Shown here piece by piece: positions 1 through 5,168 of a stretch of DNA of 5,168 nucleotides; the first letter of the stretch is position 1, and each line of letters starts with the position of its first letter. Source of the DNA: Gammaproteobacteria bacterium (GTDB taxonomy: Bacteria; Pseudomonadota; Gammaproteobacteria; Steroidobacterales; JABDKV01); contig JAOTXR010000188.1 of NCBI GenBank assembly GCA_029862285.1, positions 1 to 5,168 on the forward strand, in the 5' to 3' direction. The notes beneath the pieces were generated by a model. The model had not been told where the DNA came from. It did no database searches and worked only from the letters and a program-made list of their open reading frames with translations. Both the position numbers and the translations under genes were made by a program.

Positions 1-2
1 CC

Positions 3-899
3 GTTCCGCTGCATTTCGTGGTGCTGTTCGGCGGCGCCTGGTTTGTCGCCAGCCAGGACCTGGGCTGGTTCGGACTGCTGGGACACAGCCTGCTGGTTGG
101 TGCGATCAGCGGGTTTGGTGTCAACATCGGCCACGAGTTAGGTCATAAGAAGTCAACGGCGGACCGTGTTGCCGCCAGACTGGTGCTGGCCGTGCCGTTG
201 TACGGTCATTTTTCGATGGAACACAATGCCGGACACCACGCCGAAGTGGCGACGCCCGAGGACACTGCAAGCGCACGCTTTGGTGAAAATATTTACCGAT
301 TCAGTCTGCGGGAAATTCCGGGAGGGCTCAAACGCGCATGGCGGCTCGAACGCACGCGTCTGCAACGCCGCGGCCACCACGTTTTGAACTGGCGCAATGA
401 GATCCTGCAGTCATACACCGTATCGCTGCTGCTTTACGCTGGGCTCATCCTGGCGTTTGGTCCGGTAGTCATACCCTTCCTGTTGATCCAGACCGCCTTC
501 GCCTGGTGGCAGCTGACCAGCGCCAACTATGTCGAGCATTATGGCCTGCTGCGGGAAAAACGCGGGGATGGCCGATACGAGCGTTGCCAGCCACATCACT
601 CCTGGAACGCCAACCATCTGGCCTCGAACCTGTTGCTGTTCCACCTCGAACGGCACTCGGATCACCATGCCTACGCCGCGCGCCGCTACCAGTCTTTGAG
701 GCACTACGAAGACGTTCCCCAGTTGCCCAGCGGCTACTTCGGCATGTTTCTGCTGGCCTACGTTCCACCGCTTTGGTACCGGGTCATGGATCCGAAAGTG
801 CTGGGCCTGGTGGATGGCGATATCTCAAAGGTGAACGTCGACCCTGCCTGGCTGGAAAAGCATGGCGTGCAGCCACCGGCGAGGCCGACCGCTGCCTAG
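3..899 (+). CDS. alkB: Alkane 1-monooxygenase (AlkB type), C-terminal part, 5'-truncated by window edge
   Basis: Integral-membrane non-haem di-iron hydroxylase that oxidises the terminal methyl of medium-chain n-alkanes to 1-alkanols in the inner membrane, taking electrons from rubredoxin and rubredoxin reductase (family knowledge). The reading frame is open to the window edge. The first in-window GTG (position 18) has no ribosome binding site, so this is an internal fragment of 298 codons plus stop; about 95-100 N-terminal residues are missing compared with the roughly 400-residue Pseudomonas AlkB. The iron-ligand histidine motifs are present in order: GHELGHK (129-149), EHNAGHH (219-239), NYVEHYG (525-545) and LERHSDHH (645-668). 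The stretches WWQLTSANYVEHYGLLR and HHSWNANH are AlkB signatures that separate it from fatty-acid desaturases. A hydrophobic hairpin (about 417-500) fits the membrane helices before the third motif. Odd points are Ala where most AlkBs have Arg in EHNRGHH, and EDTAS in place of the usual EDPAS. Stop TAG at 897-899. No rubredoxin gene follows; convergent terminators do. Confidence 0.95.
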   Translation, partial: VPLHFVVLFGGAWFVASQDLGWFGLLGHSLLVGAISGFGVNIGHELGHKKSTADRVAARLVLAVPLYGHFSMEHNAGHHAEVATPEDTASARFGENIYRFSLREIPGGLKRAWRLERTRLQRRGHHVLNWRNEILQSYTVSLLLYAGLILAFGPVVIPFLLIQTAFAWWQLTSANYVEHYGLLREKRGDGRYERCQPHHSWNANHLASNLLLFHLERHSDHHAYAARRYQSLRHYEDVPQLPSGYFGMFLLAYVPPLWYRVMDPKVLGLVDGDISKVNVDPAWLEKHGVQPPARPTAA

Positions 900-911
900 A
901 AAGTCAAAGAA

Positions 912-961
912 AAGGGTGTCAGGTTTATTTTATTTCTTAATAAAATAAACCTGACACCTTT
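912..961. repeat. AT-rich near-perfect palindrome (23-bp stem, 4-nt loop), candidate REP/MITE-like element
   Basis: Arms 915-934 and 939-958 are exact reverse complements over 20 bp around the loop TCTT (935-938). A G-T wobble (914/959) and two more pairs (913/960, 912/961) extend the stem to 23 bp. The core GGTGTCAGG ... CCTGACACC is followed on each side by a purely A/T inner stem, so its composition is unlike the GC-rich surroundings. It lies 12 bases after the alkB stop. No T-run follows it on the plus strand, so it does not look like a normal intrinsic terminator, and a proper one follows immediately. Long perfect palindromes between convergent genes are typical of REP sequences mobilised by IS200-like RAYT transposases, or of small MITEs. 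That assignment is inference, because only one copy is visible here. An mRNA 3'-end protecting hairpin is the alternative. Confidence 0.7.
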
Positions 962-968
962 AATAAAA

Positions 969-995
969 AAAACCCCGCACGTGGTGCGGGGTTTT
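969..995. terminator. Bidirectional intrinsic terminator between convergent genes
   Basis: An 8-bp GC-rich stem, CCCCGCAC (973-980) with GTGCGGGG (984-991), closes a 3-nt loop GTG. It is flanked by a run of A on the left (965-972) and TTTT on the right (992-995), so transcripts from either strand meet a hairpin followed by a U-rich tract. It ends 21 bases from the stop of the VPLPA-CTERM gene on the minus strand and starts about 70 bases after the alkB stop, so it can terminate both. The U-tract is longer on the minus-strand transcript, suggesting that is its main direction. Confidence 0.88.
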
Positions 996-1016
996 CTCAG
1001 AGCACTTTTCGATCGC

Positions 1017-1607
1017 TTACTTCTTGCGGCGGAAGCCCATCAGTGAGGCCAGACCGCCAATCATGAACCACACGGCTGCAGGCAGCGGGACGATATTCAC
1101 CTTGAACTCGTTGAAGCCCGGAGTAGGCAACGGGCTGAAAAACGGATCCAGCCAGCCACCGGCCTGGTCGAAGCTGATCATCGAAAACACAGCGCTTCCG
1201 AGGCCAATTGCGGTGAAGTTGATATCGGCCATTTTGCCGAAACCGTCGGGCAGCAGATTGGCACCGAAGGTGCCCCACAGCGCCAGGGCATTGCCTGGAC
1301 CGAGGTCGGGGCAGTTGGCGCCACCCGGGCAGGAGAATCCTGCGTCCAGACCTGGCAGCGGAGCCAGTTTGACACCATCGAGCTGGACCAGGTTCGGGTC
1401 ATAAATAAGGACCAGGCCACCGGCGCCCAGGCCGTTCAGAAACCCGTCGCCTAAGAGCGACAGGCTGAATGAGTCGCCGATATTCACTTCCGCAGGACCC
1501 GAGATTGTAACGGTGCTAGTGGTGCCATTTCCCCTAACAGTCGCTGCATTGGCGCTCGCTACAAGTAACAAACCTATTGCAAGCGTGGCCAGAATTTTCT
1601 TTATCAT
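1017..1607 (-). CDS. VPLPA-CTERM (PEP-CTERM-class) sorting protein with cohesin-like domain
   Basis: A 196-residue exported protein. Residues 1-21 form a Sec signal peptide (MIKK, then a hydrophobic stretch) with a probable cleavage after SANA (21/22). Residues about 36-170 resemble a cohesin-like beta-sandwich: GPAEVNIGDSFSLSLLGDGF, then GLVLIYDPNLVQLDGV, which is the 'xxYDPxLVxLxGV' pattern of that fold. Two cysteines (93, 99) could form a disulfide. The tail has the tripartite sorting signal: VPLPA (173-177), a hydrophobic helix (178-191) and the basic end FRRKK. Proteins with this tail are recognised in the inner membrane by an exosortase (the VPLPA variant is linked to exosortase D), cleaved and moved to the cell surface or exopolysaccharide matrix (family knowledge). 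Start chosen at 1607 because GGGGGAG sits 5 nt upstream and the signal peptide begins there; a longer frame to 1766 runs through the promoter. No exosortase gene is in the window, and the ligand of the cohesin-like domain is unknown. Confidence 0.9.
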   Translation of the reverse strand: MIKKILATLAIGLLLVASANAATVRGNGTTSTVTISGPAEVNIGDSFSLSLLGDGFLNGLGAGGLVLIYDPNLVQLDGVKLAPLPGLDAGFSCPGGANCPDLGPGNALALWGTFGANLLPDGFGKMADINFTAIGLGSAVFSMISFDQAGGWLDPFFSPLPTPGFNEFKVNIVPLPAAVWFMIGGLASLMGFRRKK

Positions 1608-1612
1608 GATGG

Positions 1613-1619
1613 CTCCCCC
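1613..1619 (-). promoter_or_regulatory. Shine-Dalgarno site of the VPLPA-CTERM gene
   Basis: The minus strand reads GGGGGAG five bases before the ATG at 1607-1605. It is strong and correctly spaced, and it decides for the short start over the 53-codon upstream extension. Confidence 0.8.
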
Positions 1620-1659
1620 ACACCGTCCGGTGCTTGAAATTAGTATTGTCTCAGACTGA

Positions 1660-1688
1660 AAAGTATGCCCGGACAGCAGCAATGTCAA
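1660..1688 (-). promoter_or_regulatory. Sigma-70 promoter of the VPLPA-CTERM gene
   Basis: On the minus strand a consensus -35 box TTGACA (1688-1683) is followed, after exactly 17 bases, by TACTTT (1665-1660), which keeps T1, A2 and T6 of the -10 consensus. The predicted transcript starts near 1653, giving a leader of about 46 nt before the ATG. It implies that the VPLPA-CTERM gene is transcribed on its own and not only by read-through from the upstream outer-membrane gene. Confidence 0.68.
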
Positions 1689-1706
1689 CTTCATTATGTC
1701 AAACGC

Positions 1707-1726
1707 ACCGGGCCGGGCCCCCCGGT
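1707..1726 (-). terminator. Possible weak GC-rich hairpin after the Omp85-like gene
   Basis: Arms ACCGGG (1707-1712) and CCCGGT (1721-1726) pair over 6 bp around an 8-nt GC-only loop; alternative foldings exist. It lies 55 bases downstream of the Omp85-like stop and just upstream of the next gene's -35 box. Only a short, interrupted T-run follows on the minus strand (GCGTTTGAC), so it is a weak terminator at best and could simply be a structured intergenic segment. Confidence 0.3.
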
Positions 1727-1780
1727 CATTGACGGGTGGAAGTTCCTCGGCACGCCAGCCAGGCACCCAAGGGATTGACG

Positions 1781-3448
1781 CTAGAAGCTGCGCCGCCCCT
1801 CGATCAGCAGCTGCACGTCATCGATCGAATCTTCGCCATCCAGTGGAAAGGCAATATCGACGTGCAAAACCCTGCTTGCGCTACTGCGGGTCGGACCCAG
1901 ACGCAGACCGAAACCGACGTCTTTCAGCCAGCCAAGGCTGCCGCTGCCGACCGGGCTGCGGCCCCACGTACGACCAACGTCGGCGAATATCGCGCCACCA
2001 ACGCGAAACAGCCGCAACGGGTACCAGTCGGTGAAATAACGTTGCTCGATGGTAAATAACGCCCGGTGCTCACCGTTCTGATAAGCCAGCGGATAACCAC
2101 GCAGACCGGAATTGCCACCGAGCCGCAGTGGGTTATCCAGATCCAGACGTTCACCGGCATCGACTGCCAGCGCAACATAAAAGCTTCGCTTCTCCGATTG
2201 CCGCCGGTAAAAGCGTGCACGCGTTCGTAACACGGTATTGCGTGCCTTGCCCCGTTCACGCCGGCCGCTAAGCCCGGCGTCGAATAACCACAACGTACTC
2301 TCGGGTAAACCGACGGCATTTCGCCACGCGGTGTTAAACAGCAGCGCCTCGCGGCTCGCACCGAGCCCGGTGGCCGACCAGCCGAGACTGGCGGTCAAGC
2401 GAGTGCCGAGATAGAGATCCTCGGTGCGACCAATCTGATCCTGGTTCTGCGTCTCGACAAAACGGTTCTGCAACAATTCGAAGCCCAGGAATGGATACAC
2501 AAACTTGCGGTCGGCCGGCACCGGCCCTGTGAGCAAGGAATCCGCAGGCTGGGCGAACTTGTCTTCGTCAAAAACGGCACCGGTGGTCCAGCGCCTGACC
2601 CAACCATCTCTGAGCCCGCGCGACCAACCGCCGCTTACCTGTAGATAGCGTTGTTCCTGACGGAATTCGACGACGGAATTGCCGAGATCGTAGAGCGGCC
2701 GGACGCGGTCGTCATCGAAAACGCGCACACCGCCGGACCAACGCGTATCGAGCGCGAAAAAAGGCCGCTCTATCGCCAGGAAGCTGCTACCCCCGTCGCT
2801 GTTGTTCTCGTAAAAGGTCGACAGCGCGACGCGGCTGCGTCCAATCTGGGGGTCGCCAAAACTGATCCGGTACGAGTCGCGCTCGACGTCGCTTTCGTAT
2901 CTCAATTCAAGTGCAGCACCGGTGCCACCGATATTGCGATCCTCGAGGTCTATTGAGAATTCGTTTTCGCCCCCGGAGCGTTCCAGTGAAAATCCAGGCA
3001 ACAGCGTCCAGACCTCGTGGATCGTAACGCAGACATCGACTACGCCGTCAGCATGACGAACCGGATGTATCGATGGCTCGAAGATATACGCCCGCCGCCT
3101 GAGGATGCGTTCGGATTCCTCGATGAGTTGACGCGAATACGCATCGCCTGGCTCGAACAATAACTGACTGCGGATAGTCGAAGGCCGGGTCGACACATGG
3201 TAACGGTTAGCCAGCCGGTGCAGTCGTTTATTTTCTTCCGGATTACTGGTGTCGAAAATTGGTTGCCGATCCAGAATGATTTCGCCAATCACCAAACCTG
3301 CAGTGTCGAGCAACGCGTTTTCCACGACCTCCAAACCGCAGGCCGTGTCCGGTTCGCTCGACCAGGCCACCGGAGGGGTAATCAGACAGCCAGTCACTAA
3401 CAGACCGGCAAACAAGTCTCGCATTTTGTGTCTCACTGTGGAGACCAT
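1781..3448 (-). CDS. Single-POTRA Omp85/TamA-like outer-membrane beta-barrel protein
   Basis: A 555-residue predicted outer-membrane protein of the Omp85 (bacterial surface antigen) superfamily, to which BamA and TamA belong; these insert or export proteins across the outer membrane. Residues 1-31 look like a signal peptide (basic MVSTVRHKMR, hydrophobic core, possible cut at VAWS/S). Residues about 53-148 form one POTRA-like region: VIGEIILDRQPIF, then SERILRRRAYI and GVVDVCVTIHEVW. From about 150 to the end come alternating amphipathic strands of a barrel, with a GLRGYP motif (448-453), the counterpart of the lid-loop VRGF motif of BamA, then TIEQRYF. The last residue is Phe (GRRSF), the usual barrel-recognition end. 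BamA has five POTRAs and TamA three; one POTRA on a 16-strand-type barrel is the minimal form, of unknown substrate. Cys37 and Cys140 could form a periplasmic disulfide. Start uncertain: ATG at 3448 and ATG at 3424 both have weak ribosome sites; 3448 gives the more basic signal peptide. Stop TAG at 1783-1781. Confidence 0.85.
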   Translation of the reverse strand: MVSTVRHKMRDLFAGLLVTGCLITPPVAWSSEPDTACGLEVVENALLDTAGLVIGEIILDRQPIFDTSNPEENKRLHRLANRYHVSTRPSTIRSQLLFEPGDAYSRQLIEESERILRRRAYIFEPSIHPVRHADGVVDVCVTIHEVWTLLPGFSLERSGGENEFSIDLEDRNIGGTGAALELRYESDVERDSYRISFGDPQIGRSRVALSTFYENNSDGGSSFLAIERPFFALDTRWSGGVRVFDDDRVRPLYDLGNSVVEFRQEQRYLQVSGGWSRGLRDGWVRRWTTGAVFDEDKFAQPADSLLTGPVPADRKFVYPFLGFELLQNRFVETQNQDQIGRTEDLYLGTRLTASLGWSATGLGASREALLFNTAWRNAVGLPESTLWLFDAGLSGRRERGKARNTVLRTRARFYRRQSEKRSFYVALAVDAGERLDLDNPLRLGGNSGLRGYPLAYQNGEHRALFTIEQRYFTDWYPLRLFRVGGAIFADVGRTWGRSPVGSGSLGWLKDVGFGLRLGPTRSSASRVLHVDIAFPLDGEDSIDDVQLLIEGRRSF

Positions 3449-3532
3449 TTGCGCTCGCCAATTCACTGCAGAAGTGATAGAGATCGAGAACACCATAAAT
3501 CCAAGTGACTTCTGATATGCGGGCGCCGGCAT

Positions 3533-3561
3533 GTGAAACGACACGCCCATACGACTATACT
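3533..3561 (+). promoter_or_regulatory. Likely sigma-70 promoter of the protease gene
   Basis: TATACT (3556-3561) matches the -10 consensus at five of six positions. Exactly 17 bases upstream is GTGAAA (3533-3538), which matches the -35 consensus at four of six. The predicted start is near 3568, giving a leader of about 60 nt to the ATG at 3628. Confidence 0.6.
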
Positions 3562-3614
3562 CGACGCCTATTCGGAACCCGTTAGCGGGCGGCCGGACAA
3601 AAAAACACAGAATC

Positions 3615-3621
3615 AGGGGAG
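3615..3621 (+). promoter_or_regulatory. Shine-Dalgarno site of the protease gene
   Basis: AGGGGAG lies six bases before the ATG at 3628. It fixes this start in preference to the next in-frame ATG at 3643, which has no such site. Confidence 0.8.
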
Positions 3622-3627
3622 TCAATT

Positions 3628-5168
3628 ATGTTAAGCCCTATCATGGCACGGATCCGCCCGCAGGATCTTGTCGCAGCAACAATTACAATGCTCGTACTTA
3701 CGCTCTCGGGCACCGCGGTGGCCGCGAGCAATGACAGCCCGATGAGCGGGCAATTGGCCGTCCGTCCCGTCAGCCAGTTGCCCGTAACGGCGCTGCCGGC
3801 GGTCGACGCCGAACAGCGGCTGAACGAGGATGCGGCAAAAACCAAACCTGGGCCGTTGCGCTATGCGATTCCCATCGACATGTCTGTGACGCCCGACAAA
3901 CACGGCACCTGGGAGAAGTTGGCCGACGGCGCACGCCTGTGGCGCTACCGCGTACATGCGCCCGGTGCGACAGATCTCAACTTCGGTTTCACCCGGTATC
4001 ACCTTCCTGAAGGCGCGACCCTGCATGTGATCAGCGAAAAGCAGGATTACTTTCACGGTCCTTACACCCATGAAGACAACCGGGATCATGGCCAGCACTG
4101 GACACCGATGGTGCCGGGCGACAGCGCCGTAATCGAATTGTATCTGTCGGCCAAGGCCACATCAGGCGTCGATCACTTCGACCTGGAACTGGGACGCGTT
4201 GGAACCGGTTATCGCGACCTGTTTGGTGTACCCAATCTTACCCGGCAGGGTGCCTGCAACATCGACACGATCTGTCCGCAGGGCGACAACTGGCGTGACG
4301 AAATAAGAAGCGCCGGACAGTATTCGCTCGGCGGCAGCTTTTTCTGCTCCGGCACGATCATCATGGATGTGCCGGGCGGTTTTGCGCCGTGGTGGATTAC
4401 CGCCAATCACTGCGGTTTGAACGCCGGTAATGCATCCTCGCTGGTGGTGTTGTGGAATTTTGAAGCCGCGGTTTGCGGTGCATTGAGCGGTGGTATTGCC
4501 ACGGACACCCAGTCCGGTGCGACGTGGCGCGCAGCCCGCAGCGATGCGGATTTCACGTTGCTGCAATTGAACAGCACGCCACCTCCTGCATTTGGCGTGT
4601 ATTACTCCGGTTGGGATGCAACCGGCGCGGTGCCGCAGAGTTCGATGGGCATCAGCCATCCGAGCAACGACGAAAAAGCCCTGGCCATTAACGATGACCC
4701 GCTGGGCACGACCGCGAGCTGTATTGGCGGAGCCACGCCTAACACGCACTGGAACGTCGGTAACTACGAGCTGGGTATGACCGAACCGGGTTCCTCCGGA
4801 TCCGGTATCTGGAATCCCTACAGCACTGACCCGCTGGTTCCCAATAACCCGAAACTGGTCGGCGTGTTGTCTGGTGGCAGTGCCGCCTGTAACGGCGGTA
4901 TCCCGAATACGGGCTTTGACTGCTATGGCAAGTTCTCTGTTGCCTGGGATGGCACTGGCGCCAGCACGCGTCTGCGCGACTGGCTGGATCCGGCGGGCAC
5001 CGGCACGCTGATGGTCGATGGCGCGGATCCCAACGGCCCGGCCGTATGTGGCGATGGTCAGCTCGGTACCGGTGAGCAATGCGACGACGGCAATACCGGC
5101 AGTGGCGACGGTTGTTCGTCAAGCTGCCAGGTTGAACCCGGGTTTATCTGTACCGGCGAGCCGAGCAT
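3628..5168 (+). CDS. Secreted lysyl-endopeptidase-like serine protease with Myxococcus-type cysteine-rich repeat, 3'-truncated by window edge
   Basis: The frame stays open to the window end (513 codons seen). Residues 1-34 form a signal peptide (basic MARIR, hydrophobic core, cut near TAVA/A). Residues about 35-207 look like an N-terminal propeptide. Residues about 208-465 match Achromobacter lysyl endopeptidase (S1 family): GACNIDTICPQGD, then the triad His261 (WWITANHCG), Asp308 (SDADFTLLQLN) and Ser390 (TEPGSSGSG), and LRDWLDPAGTG near the end. Cys210, 216, 240, 262, 283 and 421 align with the six disulfide cysteines of that enzyme; Cys365 and Cys432 are extra. Asp431 (FDCYG) aligns with the Asp that gives it Lys preference, so cleavage after Lys or Arg is likely; the nearby His and Trp that sharpen the choice appear to be Ser415 and about Ile366. 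From 474 begins a cysteine-rich repeat (CGDGQLGTGEQCDDGN, GDGCSSSC, CTGEPS) of the Myxococcus/DUF4215 type. The enzyme is secreted and presumably self-activating. Further repeats or a sorting tail may follow beyond the window. Confidence 0.92.
   Translation, partial: MLSPIMARIRPQDLVAATITMLVLTLSGTAVAASNDSPMSGQLAVRPVSQLPVTALPAVDAEQRLNEDAAKTKPGPLRYAIPIDMSVTPDKHGTWEKLADGARLWRYRVHAPGATDLNFGFTRYHLPEGATLHVISEKQDYFHGPYTHEDNRDHGQHWTPMVPGDSAVIELYLSAKATSGVDHFDLELGRVGTGYRDLFGVPNLTRQGACNIDTICPQGDNWRDEIRSAGQYSLGGSFFCSGTIIMDVPGGFAPWWITANHCGLNAGNASSLVVLWNFEAAVCGALSGGIATDTQSGATWRAARSDADFTLLQLNSTPPPAFGVYYSGWDATGAVPQSSMGISHPSNDEKALAINDDPLGTTASCIGGATPNTHWNVGNYELGMTEPGSSGSGIWNPYSTDPLVPNNPKLVGVLSGGSAACNGGIPNTGFDCYGKFSVAWDGTGASTRLRDWLDPAGTGTLMVDGADPNGPAVCGDGQLGTGEQCDDGNTGSGDGCSSSCQVEPGFICTGEPS

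Larger units (their letters stand above)
3449..3627. other. Divergent intergenic control region between Omp85-like gene and protease
   Basis: These 179 bases separate two genes that point away from each other. A plausible plus-strand promoter for the protease lies in the right half. On the minus strand I see no box pair that I would defend, so the promoter of the Omp85-like gene is not identified. A small dyad CCCG-TTAG-CGGG (3578-3589) sits in the protease leader. No clear operator, riboswitch or transcription-factor consensus is visible. Confidence 0.6.

Noticed and set aside
506..940. 144-codon plus-strand frame overlapping alkB
   Set aside because: It is a different frame of a clear AlkB coding region, with no plausible ribosome site or domain, and it ends inside the palindrome.
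912..961. The palindrome as the intrinsic terminator of alkB
   Set aside because: No T-run follows the stem on the plus strand, and a complete hairpin with A/T flanks lies immediately downstream. It may still help stabilise the mRNA end.
1621..1632. Dyad CACCG-TC-CGGTG in the leader of the VPLPA-CTERM gene as an operator
   Set aside because: The arms are only 5 bp with a 2-base centre; this is too short to separate from chance in GC-rich DNA without a matching known site.
1608..1766. 53-codon N-terminal extension of the VPLPA-CTERM gene
   Set aside because: It contains the promoter boxes and ribosome site of the gene, and the signal peptide starts at the inner ATG (1607).
3578..3589. Small hairpin CCCG-TTAG-CGGG in the protease leader as a riboswitch or attenuator
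   Set aside because: A 4-bp stem with no U-run and no conserved aptamer pattern is not enough.
3449..3625. 59-codon N-terminal extension of the Omp85-like gene up to an ATG at 3625
   Set aside because: It would run through the protease promoter and ribosome binding site and would bury the signal peptide inside the protein.
4162..5079. Long (305-codon) open frame on the minus strand
   Set aside because: It is antisense to the protease, whose triad, cysteines and repeat are unmistakable. Its Arg/Ala/Thr-rich composition has no recognisable motif, as expected of a shadow frame in GC-rich DNA.
1..5168. CRISPR array, tRNA/rRNA, insertion sequence, phage or defence system
   Set aside because: I looked for spaced direct repeats, cloverleaf structures, transposase motifs and nuclease/toxin-antitoxin signatures and saw none; the four genes and their intergenic signals account for nearly the whole window.

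Overview
The window (5168 bases, GC-rich, coding on both strands) reads as a chromosomal segment of a Gram-negative proteobacterium, most likely an environmental, possibly marine, gammaproteobacterium. This rests on an integral-membrane AlkB alkane hydroxylase, an Omp85-type outer-membrane barrel ending in phenylalanine, a VPLPA/PEP-CTERM exosortase substrate, and a secreted lysyl-endopeptidase-like protease with a 'Myxococcus' cysteine-rich repeat. The taxonomic guess is inference; no rRNA or housekeeping marker is present.

Layout. Positions 3-899 (+) hold the C-terminal three quarters of an AlkB-type alkane 1-monooxygenase whose start lies upstream of the window. Between it and the next gene, which converges on it, lie two hairpins in a row: an unusual AT-rich, nearly perfect 23-bp palindrome (912-961), and a classic GC-rich bidirectional terminator (969-995). 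Positions 1607-1017 (-) encode a 196-residue secreted protein with a cohesin-like domain and a VPLPA-CTERM sorting tail, preceded by a good ribosome binding site and a convincing sigma-70 promoter (1688-1660). Positions 3448-1781 (-) encode a single-POTRA Omp85/TamA-like outer-membrane protein. A 179-base divergent promoter region (3449-3627) follows. From 3628 (+) to the window end runs a 513-residue fragment of a secreted S1-family serine protease related to Achromobacter lysyl endopeptidase, with an intact catalytic triad and the start of a C-terminal cysteine-rich repeat. This gene has no stop in the window.

How the parts may fit. Three of the four genes encode cell-envelope or exported proteins: a surface-sorted matrix-type protein, an outer-membrane insertion or translocation barrel, and an extracellular protease made with a propeptide. 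The Omp85-like gene and the protease gene are divergent and share one short control region, so co-regulation is possible but unproven. AlkB is separated from them by strong termination signals and looks like an independent unit for alkane oxidation. No RNA gene, CRISPR array, transposase, phage gene or known defence system is visible. The least explained items are the AT-rich palindrome and the lone single-POTRA barrel beside the protease.
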